DNA of 6,740 bases, from positions 1 through 6,740 of the forward strand of contig JAKAVW010000164.1 of assembly GCA_021827445.1 (NCBI GenBank), in the 5' to 3' direction. Origin of the DNA: Pseudomonadota bacterium. GTDB lineage: Bacteria; Pseudomonadota; Gammaproteobacteria; Acidithiobacillales; Acidithiobacillaceae. The position numbers and the translations under genes are program-made. A model generated the notes under the pieces. That model had not been told where the DNA came from. It saw only the letters and a program-made list of their open reading frames with translations, and searched no databases. Position 1 is the stretch's first letter, and each line of letters starts with the position of its first letter. Shown piece by piece: positions 5,323 through 6,740 of the stretch.

Positions 5323-6654
5323 TCAATGGTACAGAGCGTCCATATCCACGCCCATATCCGCCCCCAAGGCCACATCACGCAGAATTTCCGCCCACCAGGG
5401 CAGAGGCTCCGTGCTTTGCCGGAGGATGACGCCCCTCTCTATTTCCAAGAGTAAGGGCGGCTGATAGTCGGCCTGCAGGTTCAGGTCCATCGTGGCGCGG
5501 TTATCGTACACGCGCAGGCGCCGCGCAAGATGCGCGACCAGCGCGGCGTGGGTAAAACCGCTGAACAGATTGCGTTCAATCTGGGCCTCTGGAATACCTA
5601 CCCGATCACTGCCCAGGGCACGGGATTGTACCCGCTGGACCAGCGTATCCAGATCATGAACACCTACATAATCCAGATCCACTACAGCCCCTGCCCGAAT
5701 GCTTTCAAGTACCTGATCGAATCGGCCCGCAAGGGAGAACGTGGTTTCCACCAGCAGATTTTGACGGGCATCCAAACCCCGCCGCCAGTCCGCATTGGAG
5801 AGCAGATAGGCCACCTGCAATTCTGGCAGGGGTTCATTGGCGGCGGGAATCAGGCCCATGGCCAGATCTGCGTCATCTTCGTCTGGCAGCCATTGCCGGA
5901 TGGCCTCACGGGCAATCGTGACAAGGCGTGCGTGATCTTTCGGAAGCGACGGCAGATAACGATCCACGTCGACCCATGCGCTTTCCGCAATGCCCAACTG
6001 GCGGCGCAGCGGCGCGGAGAGGAGCGTTTTGCCGGAACCGATACTGCCGGCGAGATAATGCAAAACCGGTGCACTCCCGTCGGCACGATGACAGTTGGTC
6101 CGCGCTTCAGCCATTTCTTCCGCATAGTGAGCCAGTCGGATAGCCACGAAACGCCGGTAGGTTAACGCATCCTGTTTGGGATCGGCGGGCAGCCTGCGTG
6201 CGGCGAGGGGTCCTTCAGGTGGCAATCCCCTTTGTTTGAATTTGGCTTCCCGCAACTGTTGAAAGGCACCAGGCGTTAGGCCGCCGTCGGCGTGCTCCGG
6301 GCAGGCCACATGCCAGTAGGCGCCACTGACCAATAAGGTACCCGGCAAACCGCAGTTCTCACAGATCCGACGTGAGCGGTCACAATAATCCTCCACGATC
6401 TGAAACAGGCCCTGTTTCTGCGCGTCCGTCAGTGTCGCGTCGTAGCCATAGTAATAGCGCAGCGTCCCGAATTTCTGTTTGACCTGGGTAACGTGGATAC
6501 GAATGCCGTTCTCCTGGCAGTAGGTCTCTACGGCCTGAGACAAGGCGCGGAGTAGTGGATACCAGCCGTCTTCGCACCAGAAATGACTTTCACGGCAGTC
6601 GCTGTAGAGTGCCGGATAATCCCGCTTCAAGGCGTGTTCCAGGGCGATGTCCAT
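5323..6654 (-). CDS. Zeta-toxin-like P-loop kinase with N-terminal cysteine-containing domain
   Basis: This 443-residue protein appears to have two domains. Residues 1 to about 125 contain EDGWYPLLRALSQAVE, QVKQKFGTLRYYY and CENCG (Cys98, Cys101), then CPEH (Cys118, His121). That layout looks like a small zinc-ribbon-ended domain found in hypothetical proteins. Residues about 165-400 resemble zeta-toxin kinases: Walker A GSIGSGKT at 203-210, VDVDRYLP at 228-235, LVETTFS at 301-307 (compare the zeta ETT motif), DLDYVGVHDLDTLVQRVQSR at 326-345, IPEAQIERN at 354-362 and YDNRA at 383-387. Classical zeta toxins phosphorylate UDP-N-acetylglucosamine and block wall synthesis, but related kinases may use other substrates. 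No epsilon-type antitoxin is recognisable here. The ATG at 6654 follows AGGAG at a good distance. It heads, or nearly heads, the visible operon. Confidence 0.8.
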   Translation of the reverse strand: MDIALEHALKRDYPALYSDCRESHFWCEDGWYPLLRALSQAVETYCQENGIRIHVTQVKQKFGTLRYYYGYDATLTDAQKQGLFQIVEDYCDRSRRICENCGLPGTLLVSGAYWHVACPEHADGGLTPGAFQQLREAKFKQRGLPPEGPLAARRLPADPKQDALTYRRFVAIRLAHYAEEMAEARTNCHRADGSAPVLHYLAGSIGSGKTLLSAPLRRQLGIAESAWVDVDRYLPSLPKDHARLVTIAREAIRQWLPDEDDADLAMGLIPAANEPLPELQVAYLLSNADWRRGLDARQNLLVETTFSLAGRFDQVLESIRAGAVVDLDYVGVHDLDTLVQRVQSRALGSDRVGIPEAQIERNLFSGFTHAALVAHLARRLRVYDNRATMDLNLQADYQPPLLLEIERGVILRQSTEPLPWWAEILRDVALGADMGVDMDALYH

Positions 6655-6675
6655 GTGCTTTTCTCCTGTATCAAT

Positions 6676-6740
6676 TTAGAGCGCGGGCGCATTTCCCAGC
6701 GTTACGCTCTCCATGTCGGTTGCGGTGGCCATCCAGCCCT
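6676..6740 (-). CDS. C-terminal end of an unidentified upstream gene (partial)
   Basis: Read on the minus strand from the window edge, one frame stays open to a TAA at 6678-6676 and encodes about 21 residues ending DMESVTLGNAPAL. The stop is 21 nt before the kinase ATG, with the kinase ribosome-binding site in the gap, as expected for the preceding gene of an operon. The codons look coding-like, but the fragment is too short to identify. The other two frames were not excluded rigorously. Confidence 0.5.
   Translation of the reverse strand, partial: GWMATATDMESVTLGNAPAL

Noticed and set aside
5530..6165. 211-codon open frame on the plus strand
   Set aside because: It lies wholly antisense to the zeta-like kinase, whose motifs are clear on the minus strand. 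It shows no recognisable family and is explained by GC-rich codon structure.

Overview
The window is a mosaic stretch of bacterial DNA that looks like an accessory or defence-rich region. Most of it is moderately GC-rich: hand-counted lines inside the helicase fragment and the UPF0145 gene are about 65% G+C. The exception is one gene, a SIR2-like protein, at about 40%. The gene families and composition suggest a GC-rich proteobacterium, possibly an Acidithiobacillus relative. That name is a guess from overall feel; no taxonomic marker is present. No tRNA, rRNA, CRISPR array or replication origin was seen.

Left third (1-2013, minus strand). Transcription runs right to left through a UPF0145/YbjQ-family gene, a SIR2-like NAD-binding protein gene whose start overlaps the UPF0145 stop by ATGA, and the 5' end of an SNF2-type helicase gene. 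The helicase is cut after about 127 codons by an IS256-family insertion sequence. The terminal inverted repeat, leader and first nine transposase codons of that element lie at 1 to about 100. SIR2-like proteins paired with helicases are typical of anti-phage systems, so this is a candidate defence operon that has been inactivated, at least for the helicase.

Middle (2014-3392). A 261-bp divergent intergenic region is followed by a plus-strand gene for a membrane-anchored Mrr-type restriction endonuclease with a C-terminal topoisomerase-type zinc ribbon. Beyond its stop, 3220-3392 holds no clear gene, only a possible degraded minus-strand coding remnant.

Right half (3393-6740, minus strand). 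A tight co-directional operon reads, in transcription order: the 3' end of an unknown gene; a zeta-toxin-like P-loop kinase with an N-terminal cysteine-containing domain; two different calcineurin-like metallophosphoesterases; and a DEDDh 3'-5' exonuclease. Gaps are 21, 17 and 13 nt, then a 20-nt overlap, and every start has a purine-rich ribosome-binding site. A kinase, two phosphoesterases and an exonuclease together suggest nucleotide or nucleic-acid end processing, as found on plasmids, phages and defence islands. The substrate is unknown.
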